Source: Rhizobiaceae bacterium (GTDB lineage: Bacteria > Pseudomonadota > Alphaproteobacteria > Rhizobiales > Rhizobiaceae). From it: a DNA stretch of 10,690 nt. The stretch covers positions 1 through 10,690 of the forward strand of contig JAEUMA010000354.1 of assembly GCA_016793565.1 (NCBI GenBank). The letters run 5' to 3'. Of the stretch, positions 1 through 6,779 are shown piece by piece. Below the pieces are notes generated by a model. It was not told where the DNA came from. It did no database searches and saw nothing but the letters and a program-made list of their open reading frames with translations. The position numbers were made by a program, and so were the translations under genes. Positions within the stretch are counted from its first letter, which is position 1; each line of letters starts with the position of its first letter.

Positions 1-1
1 G

Positions 2-190
2 GCGGCGACGATCCGAGCGGCCGGCAAGATCCCGGGCACGCTCGTCATCGATACGACCGCTGCAGAATTCGTGGGAGCGGGATGTCGCTATCTCTACGAG
101 CACGCGAACAATTTCCTCGCAGCGGGCGCGCGTAGATTCAAACATCAACTCACCAGCACGGAGAATGGCTCCGGCAGCGCGCCAAAATAA
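2..190 (+). CDS. C-terminal fragment of a probable HpcH/HpaI-family aldolase (partial at 5' end)
   Basis: An open frame enters from the left edge and runs 62 residues to TAA at 188-190. The visible part contains AAGKIPGTLVID, then AEFVGAGCRYLYEH, then NNFLAAGARRF. This matches the last part of HpcH/HpaI aldolases (2-keto-3-deoxy sugar acid or 4-hydroxy-2-oxo acid aldolases). There an 'A.GK..G' beta strand is followed by a helix, a 'G.R....' strand and a closing 'L.A.GA...' helix of the TIM barrel. The metal- and substrate-binding residues lie upstream of the window, so neither activity nor substrate can be judged. The polar tail after the barrel (about 13 residues, Ser/Gly/Lys-rich) is unremarkable. 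Being a coding 3' end is quite secure; the family call rests on a short stretch and is moderate. It is separated from the next gene by 700 bases, so it belongs to a different transcription unit. Confidence 0.6.
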   Translation, partial: AATIRAAGKIPGTLVIDTTAAEFVGAGCRYLYEHANNFLAAGARRFKHQLTSTENGSGSAPK

Positions 191-891
191 GGCTCTGGCG
201 ACGGACCTTAACCTCGAAAAGTACGCCGGGTAGCTGCGGTAGCACGCTCTACAGGGCGATTCCCGCTGCCGGTTTTACAGCGGCCGCCAATCGCGACGCC
301 TCAATCTACAGGGACACGGGCCTCGGCTCGAATGAAGTACCTCGAGCGGCGCGCTAGCCGTTCCACTTCGGATCGAGATCGATAAAGTCGACTATGCGGG
401 GCACATCCTTCCCCCAACGCGCCTGTCGCCCGACAAACATGTGACTTCTAAGCTTCTTGATCCCGCTGGGGGCATTTCGCTGATCCTGTCATCAGTGGGC
501 TAGGATTTCTGGACGCCTGCTGCTGCCTCAGATGGACAGGTTCGAACGGATCGGCCGCATTCCGGCCGATCCGCCATCCATCAATGCTTCCCGAAGCTGA
601 CTATCTGCGTATCTGGCACCGGGGCTTAATGGCGTGAAGAACGAGTCCGCTGCGCAGGAGGGGTAGGGGGACGGCCAGATCTCGCATTTGCATTAAATGG
701 CGCACGCCAGCGGCGGAAACATGGCGGGGCTTCTTCAACAAGGTGCCCAGGGGTCAAGCGTCCTCTGAAAATTTTTCCCCAGCGGTGACGATTCCAGCGC
801 TCATGCGTTGTGGTCTCTGGCGCGATCATGCGTCGATCCACCATCACCGGGCGGCGCGTGAGGCGTCGTCACGAAAAGGAGGGTATGCCAT
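191..891. other. 700-base stretch with no convincing gene
   Basis: No frame here combines a start codon, a ribosome site and a recognisable protein. One plus-strand frame is open from about 336 to the TAG at 501-503. It reads like real protein in its middle (RIEIDKVDYAG, then LLDPAGGISLILSSVG), but it has no start codon and I do not recognise it; it could be a decayed gene end. The only clear structure is the palindrome at 547-573. No clear sigma-70 promoter for the catalase was found by eye, although its promoter should lie in the right half of this stretch. Confidence 0.45.
547..573. repeat. Perfect 11-bp inverted repeat with 5-base loop
   Basis: CGGATCGGCCG is followed by the loop CATTC and then CGGCCGATCCG, a perfect 11-bp stem. 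It is GC-rich and would fold stably in RNA, but no T-run follows on either strand, so it is not a standard intrinsic terminator. It lies 357 bases after the aldolase stop and 318 bases before the catalase. Possible roles are a factor-assisted terminator, a protein-binding palindrome, or the remnant of a dispersed palindromic repeat. The structure is certain; its function is unknown. Confidence 0.6.
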
Positions 892-2982
892 ATGGCCAAA
901 TCGCCGCGCACCAAATCGGACCGTACGCGGTCTGCCGGAGGAGAAACGCATCAGACCGCCGGGGATGTGGATACGACGGTCCTGACCACCAACCATGGCG
1001 TTCCCATCTCCGACAACCAGAATTCGCTGAAGAGCGGCAGGCGCGGGCCGACTTTGCTTGAGGACTTCGTGCTTCGGGAGAAGATCTTCCACTTCGACCA
1101 TGAGCGCATTCCGGAGCGCATCGTGCATGCTCGTGGCACGGGGGCACACGGCGTATTCGAGGCGACCGACGACATTTCTGATCTCTCCAAGGCCGCGGTG
1201 TTCACCAAAGGCGAGAAGACGGAAGTGTTCGTGCGTTTCTCGACCGTGGCCGGCGGTGCGGGGTCCGTCGACACCCCGCGCGACGTGCGCGGTTTCGCGG
1301 TCAAATTCTATACGCGAGAGGGCAATTGGGATTTGGTCGGCAACAACATCCCGGTCTTTTTCATCCAGGACGCGCTCAAATTTCCCGACCTCGTTCACGC
1401 GGTGAAGATGGAGGCCGACCGCGGCTATCCTCAGGCCGGCAGCGCCCACGACACCTTTTGGGACTGGGCCAGCTTGATGCCGGAGACCACGCACATGCTG
1501 ATGTGGGCGATGTCGGACCGTACCCTGCCACGCTCGTTCCGAACGATGGAAGGGTTCGGCGTTCACACTTTCAAGTTGGTCAACGCCGAAGGAAAGGCGC
1601 ATTTCGTCAAGTTTCACTGGAAGCCCCGGCTCGGCCTGCAGTCGACGATCTGGGACGAGGCGCTCAAGCTCCAGGCCGCCGACAACGACTACCAGCGGCG
1701 CGACCTCTTTGAAGCAATCGACGCCGGCAATTTCCCTCAATGGGATCTTGGGATCCAGGTTTTTGACCAGGCCTTTGCGGAGGCGCAGCCCTACGACGTG
1801 CTGGATGCGACCAAACTTATTCCTGAGGAGGATGTGCCAGTCAGGCTGATCGGAACACTGACCCTCAACCACAACGTCGACAACTTCTTCGCGGAGACAG
1901 AGCAGGTGGCCTTCCTGCCGTCTAACGTTCCGCCAGGCATCGACTTTTCAAACGATCCGCTGCTCCAGGGTCGGCTCTTCTCCTATCTGGACACGCAAAA
2001 TTCCCGGCTTGGGACCACCAACTTCCACCAGATTCCCGTCAATGCGCCGCGCTGCCCGTTCGGCAACTTCCAGCGCGACGGCAAAATGCAGACCATGGTT
2101 CCCAAGGGCCGCGCCAATTACGAGCCCAACAGCCTGGCAGCCCATGGGGAAGAGGGCGGCCCCCGCGAAAGCCCGGCCAACGGCTTTACCACTGTCGATG
2201 TGCCGACAGGTGCCGAGGAAAGCGGCGACAAGCTCCGCGTCCGCTCGGAGACATTCGCCGATCATTACAGCCAGGCGCGCCTGTTCTATCGCTCACAGAC
2301 GAAAAGCGAGCAGGCACATATCGCTTCGTCTTTCGTGTTCGAGCTTTCGAAAGTCGGGCTGCTGGATCAGGTCCCACCCCGCATGGTCGCCAATCTGCGC
2401 AACGTCGACGAGGAACTCGCTCAGCGCGTCGCCGACGGGCTCGGCATTCCGCTGCCCGACAAGGCGCCGGCGGCAAAGGAACCCGTAGACATGAAGGCGT
2501 CCGATGCGCTCTCCATCCACAAGAACATGAAGGAGACGCTGGAAGGTCGCGTGGTCGGCATCCTGATTGCGGACGGCACCGATGTCGCGGAACTCAATGG
2601 CGTGATCGAGGCGGTAGAGAAGGCCAAGGGCAAGGCCGTGGTTGTCGCGCCTAGGATAGGCGGCGCGAAGCTCAGCGATGGCTCGTTGCGCAAGGCCGAC
2701 GGTCAGCTTGCGGGCTCGCCGAGCCAAATCTTCGACGCGGTCGCGCTCCTACTCTCGGACGAGGGGTGCGCGGCGCTCCTCAAGGAGGCGGCGGCAGTGC
2801 AGTTCGCGATGGACGCGTTTGGGCATCTCAAGGCGATCGGCCACAGCGACGCTGCCAAACCGCTGCTCGACAAGGCCGGCATCGAAGCGGATGAAGGCGT
2901 CACCGGGCTCGGCAAACAGTTCATCGCCGCGGCTTCGCAACGCTTCTACGATCGCGAGCCAAATCTGCGAACGCTTGCATGA
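892..2982 (+). CDS. katE: Large-subunit monofunctional heme catalase (KatE/HPII type, clade 2)
   Basis: It converts hydrogen peroxide to water and oxygen in the cytoplasm. The protein has 696 residues, shorter than E. coli HPII (753) but in the usual range for large catalases. The distal heme pocket is intact: catalytic His79 in ERIVHARG and Asn152 in LVGNNIP. The proximal side has RLFSYLDTQ, with heme-ligand Tyr365 and Arg361. The core fold runs to about residue 500. A C-terminal flavodoxin/DJ-1-like domain (about 530-690, starting at GRVVGILIADG) is the hallmark of clade 2 enzymes. The position equivalent to HPII His392, which is covalently bonded to the heme-ligand Tyr in E. coli, is Leu342 here, so that bond cannot form. 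The ATG at 892 is set by AAGGAGGG at 876-883, eight bases upstream; a nearer ATG at 885 is out of frame. There is no signal peptide. It appears monocistronic and convergent with the next gene. Family and start are very secure; the symbol is given by family. Confidence 0.95.
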   Translation: MAKSPRTKSDRTRSAGGETHQTAGDVDTTVLTTNHGVPISDNQNSLKSGRRGPTLLEDFVLREKIFHFDHERIPERIVHARGTGAHGVFEATDDISDLSKAAVFTKGEKTEVFVRFSTVAGGAGSVDTPRDVRGFAVKFYTREGNWDLVGNNIPVFFIQDALKFPDLVHAVKMEADRGYPQAGSAHDTFWDWASLMPETTHMLMWAMSDRTLPRSFRTMEGFGVHTFKLVNAEGKAHFVKFHWKPRLGLQSTIWDEALKLQAADNDYQRRDLFEAIDAGNFPQWDLGIQVFDQAFAEAQPYDVLDATKLIPEEDVPVRLIGTLTLNHNVDNFFAETEQVAFLPSNVPPGIDFSNDPLLQGRLFSYLDTQNSRLGTTNFHQIPVNAPRCPFGNFQRDGKMQTMVPKGRANYEPNSLAAHGEEGGPRESPANGFTTVDVPTGAEESGDKLRVRSETFADHYSQARLFYRSQTKSEQAHIASSFVFELSKVGLLDQVPPRMVANLRNVDEELAQRVADGLGIPLPDKAPAAKEPVDMKASDALSIHKNMKETLEGRVVGILIADGTDVAELNGVIEAVEKAKGKAVVVAPRIGGAKLSDGSLRKADGQLAGSPSQIFDAVALLLSDEGCAALLKEAAAVQFAMDAFGHLKAIGHSDAAKPLLDKAGIEADEGVTGLGKQFIAAASQRFYDREPNLRTLA

Positions 2983-3031
2983 ACTTGCTAACACTGCCGG
3001 CGGTCGAGCACGGTGCGGAGACCGACACCCG

Positions 3032-3054
3032 GTGCCGATCGCGCTGATCGGCAC
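3032..3054. terminator. Hairpin between convergent genes, possible terminator
   Basis: GTGCCGATC, a 5-base loop GCGCT, and GATCGGCAC form a perfect 9-bp stem. It starts 49 bases after the catalase stop, in the 218-base gap between two convergent genes, which is the expected place for a two-way terminator. There is no following T-run, so this is a weak call based on position and stem only. Confidence 0.35.
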
Positions 3055-3200
3055 GACATCGCGCCGGGCAAGCCCATGCGGAAAGGGTTTATCGAAGCTC
3101 CAACGCCCGCCTGCGCGCTGGGACCTTGAACGAGACGCTGTGACCTCGTCGCTCATGCCCGCGTGGCGACCGCCCTGTGGCGCGGCACGAAACCAGACCG

Positions 3201-3731
3201 TCACGGAACATAGCTAAGCCGGATCACATTGGTGTCGATCTGTTCACACCCCGCCAACCGCAATGGCGGACGCGCGGCGGCGAAGAAAGGGGTCCCGTTC
3301 CCAAGAACTTCCGGATGTAGGTAGATGCGATACTCGTCGATCAGACCCAGCTCTGTCAGACTGTGTGCCAACTTTGGCCCGCCGACTTCGATCTCGCCGT
3401 CATGTTGAGACTTGAGTCTTCGCACTTCCTCGTTGAGGTCCGATCCCAGGAGTTCCGCGTTTGGGCCTACTGCATCGATCGTGCTGGATACCACCCATTT
3501 TGGTGCCTTTCGCCATGCCGCGGCGAATTCACGCTCCGCATTGCCCCAACCGGGCTGGTCATCGTCCCAGTAGCGCATGAGGCCATACAGAGTGCGGCCG
3601 TAGAGGCTGCCGGCAAGATTGTCAGTCTGATCGATGAAGTGACGAAAGAGCGTTGGGCTCGGCGGTGCCATCCGGTCGTGGTCCACGTACCCGTCCAGCG
3701 ACTGATTCATCCCAAAAAACAGCTTAGCCAT
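3201..3731 (-). CDS. RibD C-terminal / dihydrofolate-reductase-like family protein
   Basis: The 176-residue protein has the layout of the stand-alone RibD_C/DHFR-like family. The N-terminal strand carries GMNQSLDGYVD (7-17), the middle has the LYGRTLYGLM helix (43-52), and the C-terminal half has VGGPKLAHSLTELGLIDEY (116-134) followed by YLHPEVLGNGTPFF (137-150). The 'GG..la..l...GLiDEy.....P..lG.G..lF' pattern is the NADPH-binding and closing part of the fold. Members are presumed NAD(P)H-dependent reductases, most with unknown substrates; it should not be read as a true folate enzyme. The ATG at 3731 is chosen because AGGGAGG lies five bases upstream (3737-3743, minus strand) and the family motif begins directly after it. 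The frame stays open further upstream into an apparent cupin remnant, but that stretch has no family similarity. It ends 218 bases from the convergent catalase. Confidence 0.88.
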   Translation of the reverse strand: MAKLFFGMNQSLDGYVDHDRMAPPSPTLFRHFIDQTDNLAGSLYGRTLYGLMRYWDDDQPGWGNAEREFAAAWRKAPKWVVSSTIDAVGPNAELLGSDLNEEVRRLKSQHDGEIEVGGPKLAHSLTELGLIDEYRIYLHPEVLGNGTPFFAAARPPLRLAGCEQIDTNVIRLSYVP

Positions 3732-3791
3732 TTTCGCCTCCCTAGCGTCGATCGCAGCACATTTTCGCCGGTAAACCAAGTTAGTCTGCAC

Positions 3792-3911
3792 GTTAGTGCG
3801 CACCCGGTCTGGCAAATAATGGACATGGATCGTCTGCAGGCGGCCTGGCCCAAGGTTCTCAAAGCGATGAGGAATGTCTGCAGGATCGAACAGGACTTGC
3901 CCTGGCTTGGT
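3792..3911 (-). pseudogene. Remnant of the C-terminal end of a cupin-domain protein
   Basis: On the minus strand, after a TAG at 3912-3914, the frame reads TKPGQVLFDPADIPHRFENL and continues GPGRLQTIHVHYLPDRV. This is the second half of a small cupin barrel: 'pGd..f.Pa..pHrF.N.g...L....vh'. It includes the motif-2 His, with Pro just before it and FEN just after. Motif 1 and the N-terminal half of the barrel are absent. Upstream in this frame there are stops (TGA, then TAG), and neither other minus-strand frame shows the missing half. The remnant runs in frame into the reductase gene, but that gene has its own ribosome site and ATG at 3731. The rest of the 293-base gap (3732-4024) holds a 10-bp direct repeat, GAGTACCTCA at 3950-3959 and 3990-3999, and nothing else I can interpret. 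The cupin reading is an inference from about 35 residues. Confidence 0.45.
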
Positions 3912-4024
3912 CTACTTCAGCAGCATCGAAACCGATCAGCAGGCGCGCAGAGTACCTCAAGCCACTCGGAAATCTGTCCAACGATGGGGGAGTACCTCAC
4001 TGTCAGTGGCTCGCCGGGTAACCT

Positions 4025-4603
4025 CTAGCGCTGGCCGTCGTGTGCCGAGACGTTTTCTTTAAGGAGGCCGCCGAGGCGAGAGTGGACACGGCCGCCTGTT
4101 CCCATGACCAAGGCGAAGAGTATCTCGTTGGGGCGTGGCGCGTCCTGGATGCCCACTTCGATGCTGTTGAAGTGACTGCGCACATAGGATGCATGGATGT
4201 AGTGGACTGGCACCATCACACGGTACCCGGCCGACGCGACGGCTTTGACCGCCGGGACCATGGCTTTCGGCTGGCCGAGCACTTCGCGCATCGCCCAACC
4301 ACCGGCCTCGTGCCACACGGCACCATGCTCCATCTCACCGTTGATGCCGACAATCGCTGCCTTGCTGTAGACCTCTACGTTTTCCTTGCCGAGCAGATCG
4401 ACCAGTGTCGTGGCAAGCTGCTTGCCCAGCGATCGCAACTCGGCCATGAACGGCATCAGGTCGGGTTCGTACCGGCCAGCAAAAGGATTGCGTATCACAG
4501 CCGCCGCCGAGGCCAGGCGCAACGGCACGTCTGCCGACGGGCCGCCCTCATGATAAGTCGTCTCAACGTTGACGGCGGTCTTGCGGATCTCGATCAGCGA
4601 CAT
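4025..4603 (-). CDS. Amino acid synthesis family protein (DUF1185 / PF06684-like)
   Basis: The 192-residue protein starts MSLIEIRK and contains the family signatures in order: TTYHEGG near residue 20, then AAVIRNPFAGRYEPDLMPFM, then VEVYSKAAIVGINGEMEHGA. VMVPVHYIHASYVRSHFNSI and a closing GGRVHSRLGG follow. These match the 'amino acid synthesis' family, whose characterised structure has a chorismate-mutase-like fold; no reaction is firmly established, so no activity is claimed. The ATG at 4603 is preferred over a longer reading because CTCCTT on the plus strand (AAGGAG on the minus, 4614-4619) lies ten bases upstream and the family similarity begins right there. That ribosome site overlaps the last codons and stop of the upstream dehydrogenase, leaving a seven-base gap. 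The two are therefore almost certainly co-transcribed and probably translationally coupled. It is the last gene of a two-gene unit divergent from the LysR regulator. Confidence 0.85.
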   Translation of the reverse strand: MSLIEIRKTAVNVETTYHEGGPSADVPLRLASAAAVIRNPFAGRYEPDLMPFMAELRSLGKQLATTLVDLLGKENVEVYSKAAIVGINGEMEHGAVWHEAGGWAMREVLGQPKAMVPAVKAVASAGYRVMVPVHYIHASYVRSHFNSIEVGIQDAPRPNEILFALVMGTGGRVHSRLGGLLKENVSAHDGQR

Positions 4604-4610
4604 GCTCGGC

Positions 4611-5540
4611 TTACTCCTTGGAACGGCTCTTTTGCCGTTCTTCGATGAAACGATATAGTTCGGTCGAGTCGGCATCGCCGGGCAGGGCGGCTTCCGCCTC
4701 GTTTGCGAAATCCGTACACCAGCTCAGTTGGGGCGCGTCGACCTCGGCGCGTTTTCTCAGGCTGTCCGCAGTGCGCAGGTCCTTACTCAACAGGCGTAAG
4801 GCGAAGCCGCCATTGTATGTCCGCGGCAGCATGAATTGCCGCAGCTTCGTTTCCGTTGCGAAATTCTTGCCGCTGGATACGTTGATGATCTCGGCAAACA
4901 CGTCTTCGTCGAGCTCCATCCGGCGCGCGATCAGCAGCGCTTCACTCAGCGCGAGAAGGCCGGCTGCGTAGACATAGTTGTTCAGCGTCTTCATCGCGTG
5001 CGCCGATCCCGCGCCACCGGTGTGGATGATAGTCTTGCCCATCCAGGTCAGGATGGGCTGGACGGGCGCTGTTTCCGGTTCGGGCGCGCCGACCATGATC
5101 GTCAGTTCGCCGCTACGGGCCTTCACCACTGAGCCGGAGACCGGCGTATCGATCAGCCGAAGTCCGCGCTCTTCAAGATGGCGTGCCAGCTTCACGGTTT
5201 CCTCCGGATCCGACGAACCCATGTCTAGGATCGTGGAGCCGGCCGCCAGGATGTCAGCGAGCCCGCGATTGTCGCCGTCGCCAAGAACGACGGCGTTGGT
5301 GATGCGGCTGTCCGGCAGCATGGTGATGACGATCTGGCAAGATGCGAAATCCTCAAGGCGATCGGCCGGGAAAAGCGTCCGACCCCAGTTGGCGTGCGCC
5401 TCGAGAGCCCGCGCCGCCCGCGGATTGAGATCGTAGACCACCACCGACCAGTCTGGTGAGCGGGACAGGTTCTCCGCCATGGGCTGGCCCATTTTGCCCA
5501 GGCCGACGAAGCCTACGCGCTTGGCATGTTCGTTTGTCAA
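4611..5540 (-). CDS. NAD(P)-dependent 3-hydroxyisobutyrate-dehydrogenase-family oxidoreductase
   Basis: This 309-residue protein belongs to the beta-hydroxyacid dehydrogenase family, which reversibly oxidises beta-hydroxyacids to semialdehydes or reduces short oxoacids such as tartronate semialdehyde. The N-terminal Rossmann motif GFVGLGKMGQPMAENL spans residues 10-25, with the glycine pattern G13-x-G15-x-x-G18. The substrate loop DTPVSGS is at 131-137, followed by GELTIMVG. The catalytic lysine is Lys184 in GSAHAMKTLNN, and the second domain has the usual LSKDLRTA (251-258). Asp37 at the end of the second strand (VVVYDLNP) suggests NAD over NADP. The start is TTG at 5540, with GGAG six bases upstream on the minus strand; no ATG or GTG upstream fits. 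It heads a two-gene unit with the DUF1185 protein, divergent from LysR across a 122-base gap, so it is likely a LysR target. The exact substrate cannot be deduced from sequence. Confidence 0.92.
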   Translation of the reverse strand: MTNEHAKRVGFVGLGKMGQPMAENLSRSPDWSVVVYDLNPRAARALEAHANWGRTLFPADRLEDFASCQIVITMLPDSRITNAVVLGDGDNRGLADILAAGSTILDMGSSDPEETVKLARHLEERGLRLIDTPVSGSVVKARSGELTIMVGAPEPETAPVQPILTWMGKTIIHTGGAGSAHAMKTLNNYVYAAGLLALSEALLIARRMELDEDVFAEIINVSSGKNFATETKLRQFMLPRTYNGGFALRLLSKDLRTADSLRKRAEVDAPQLSWCTDFANEAEAALPGDADSTELYRFIEERQKSRSKE

Positions 5541-5662
5541 TGAAAGCTCCGTTGCCGGATTCGCACGTCGCGATGCGAGCGGAAGCTAGCCGAAAGAAGC
5601 CTGGCCGGCATATACGAACATTTCGTGAGACAATAGCATTTGGTTATGAGGTGGCATCTGCG
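5541..5662. promoter_or_regulatory. Divergent control region between the dehydrogenase and LysR genes
   Basis: The 122 bases between the two divergent starts must hold both promoters. This is the classic arrangement in which a LysR regulator controls the neighbour and itself. Besides the candidate box at 5633-5647 there is a short palindrome ACGAA-CAT-TTCGT at 5614-5626, just upstream. The two sites lie about 20 bases apart, compatible with the paired recognition and activation sites of LysR regulators. I could not assign -35/-10 boxes with confidence. Confidence 0.55.
5633..5647 (+). promoter_or_regulatory. Candidate LysR box (T-N11-A)
   Basis: ATAGC-ATTTG-GTTAT forms a near-palindrome with one mismatch between arms. 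It places T5634 and A5646 exactly in the T-N11-A spacing known for LysR-family operators. It lies 15 bases before the regulator's ATG, where binding would also block its own expression. Such motifs are short and can occur by chance. Confidence 0.35.
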
Positions 5663-6571
5663 ATGCGGTTCAAACTACGGCAAATGGAGGTGTTCCGCGC
5701 GGTTATGCTGACGGGCTCGATGACCGCCGCGGCAAAACTTCTGCTTGTTTCGCAGCCATCGGTAAGCCGTCTGATCGCCTATACGGAACAGAGCCTCGGG
5801 CTGCGCCTCTTTGATCGCCAGCGCGGAAAGCTGGTCCCTACGACTGAGGCGGAGCTGCTGTTTCATGAAGTGGAACGCCTCTACGAGAATGCGCTGCAGG
5901 TGGACGAGTTCGCCGCAGAATTACGTGACAATCCTCGCGGGGTTCTTTCCATCGCAGTCAGCCCCAGTCTCGCGATCGATTTCGTTCCTGGCATACTCGC
6001 TGATTTTCGGCGGGCGTACCCGGACACACTGATCCAGATGCGCACAACCCTGCTTGCCGACATGGCGCGAGAACTTCTCGGACGGCAGGTCAATCTGGCC
6101 GTGTCGGTCATGCCCATAGCCGACCCCGGATTGGTCGTCGAACCCTTCGCGGTAGGCAGAATGGTATGTATCGCCCCTCCGGATCATCCGATCGGCGTTC
6201 ATGAAGTGCTGGATCTATCTGTCATCGCGACGCATCCGATGGTCATCTACAACCGCGGAATACCGTTCGGCGGCCTGATATGGGGCGCGTTCGAACGGGC
6301 TGGTCTCAGGCCGACGGTCGCCGTCGAGATCGCGCGTGCGGAACTGGCCTTTGCGCTGGTTCGCCAGCGGATAGGCGTCGCCATCGTAGACGAATTCTCG
6401 GTCAACTCTCCCACGACAGCTGACCTCCTCGTGCGGCCGCTATCCGAACGGATCCCTGTCACTCTCAGCCTGATGCGGTCGGCATTCGAGAAGCCGAACC
6501 TACAGACCCGCAATTTCCTTCGGATGGTGAAGGCGCATACGCGGACGAGGGGGCTCGGTCTCGCGAACTAG
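5663..6571 (+). CDS. LysR-family transcriptional regulator
   Basis: The 302-residue protein has the standard LysR length and layout. Its N-terminal winged helix-turn-helix spans residues 3-62, including LRQMEVFRAVMLTGSMTAAA and LLVSQPSVSRLI, then LGLRLFDRQRGKLVPT. A linker helix runs to about 88, and a periplasmic-binding-like effector domain spans about 92-290 (starting GVLSIAVSPS). The 'FRAVMLTGSMTAAA' wording resembles the opine-regulator branch (OccR/NocR-like), but that is a family impression and does not identify the inducer. The ATG at 5663 is preferred, with GAGGTGG at 5648-5654; GTG at 5651 is an in-frame alternative, and the longer open frame from 5456 overlaps the divergent gene and is rejected. 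The stop codon TAG (6569-6571) lies within the terminal repeat of a 151-bp palindrome, so the last residues may differ from relatives. Likely targets are the divergent pair and possibly the amidase operon downstream. Confidence 0.93.
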   Translation: MRFKLRQMEVFRAVMLTGSMTAAAKLLLVSQPSVSRLIAYTEQSLGLRLFDRQRGKLVPTTEAELLFHEVERLYENALQVDEFAAELRDNPRGVLSIAVSPSLAIDFVPGILADFRRAYPDTLIQMRTTLLADMARELLGRQVNLAVSVMPIADPGLVVEPFAVGRMVCIAPPDHPIGVHEVLDLSVIATHPMVIYNRGIPFGGLIWGAFERAGLRPTVAVEIARAELAFALVRQRIGVAIVDEFSVNSPTTADLLVRPLSERIPVTLSLMRSAFEKPNLQTRNFLRMVKAHTRTRGLGLAN

Positions 6572-6719
6572 AGCATTTCCGGCGAACGCCGGTTCACTCT
6601 GCCGGAGGGCATCTGGTCCCAAGGTCAAGGGTTGCGGCGAAGCCCGTCGCCGAGCCCAAGGAACTGGGCCAAATGCACCCGGCCCCTAGAGTGAACCAGA
6701 GTTCACAGGAAATGCTCTA
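6569..6719. repeat. 151-bp imperfect palindromic element with 12-bp terminal inverted repeats
   Basis: TAGAGCATTTCC at 6569-6580 is perfectly complementary to GGAAATGCTCTA at 6708-6719. Further in, GGTTCACTCT (6591-6600) pairs perfectly with AGAGTGAACC (6688-6697). The interior adds CCGGCG-AA-CGCCGG (6579-6592) and a central CGGCGA/TCGCCG stem, so nearly the whole element can fold as a branched hairpin. TA flanks the GAGCATTTCC ends on both sides, as a TA target duplication would look. This resembles the dispersed intergenic palindromes of Rhizobiales genomes, or a MITE. It has no coding capacity. It fills most of the LysR-amidase gap and supplies the LysR stop codon; its transcript could act as a terminator or mRNA stabiliser. 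The structure is seen directly; mobility is inferred. Confidence 0.75.
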
Positions 6720-6779
6720 AGCCGGCTTCGACTGGTCGCATCGAGGCTTGACGAACGCGATGCGAGAGCCTGTGCTCGC

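Noticed and set aside
535..575. GGTTCGAAC, which resembles a tRNA T-loop
   Set aside because: The flanking bases do not form a T-stem, and no acceptor, D or anticodon arm can be built around it; the adjacent palindrome explains the structure.
844..1872. Long open frame (342 residues) on the minus strand inside the catalase gene
   Set aside because: It is antisense to an unmistakable catalase, has no recognisable domain, and reflects the strong third-position GC bias of the sense gene.
3363..4028. 221-residue plus-strand open frame opposite the reductase and the cupin remnant
   Set aside because: It is antisense to the RibD-like gene, which has a clear ribosome site and family motifs; the translation shows no domain.
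4040..4648. 202-residue plus-strand open frame opposite the DUF1185 gene
   Set aside because: The minus-strand product matches a known family across its length; the plus-strand reading does not.
5456..5662. N-terminal extension of the LysR frame by 69 residues
   Set aside because: It would overlap the divergent dehydrogenase gene and lies before the conserved LysR N-terminus; ATG 5663 has a plausible ribosome site.
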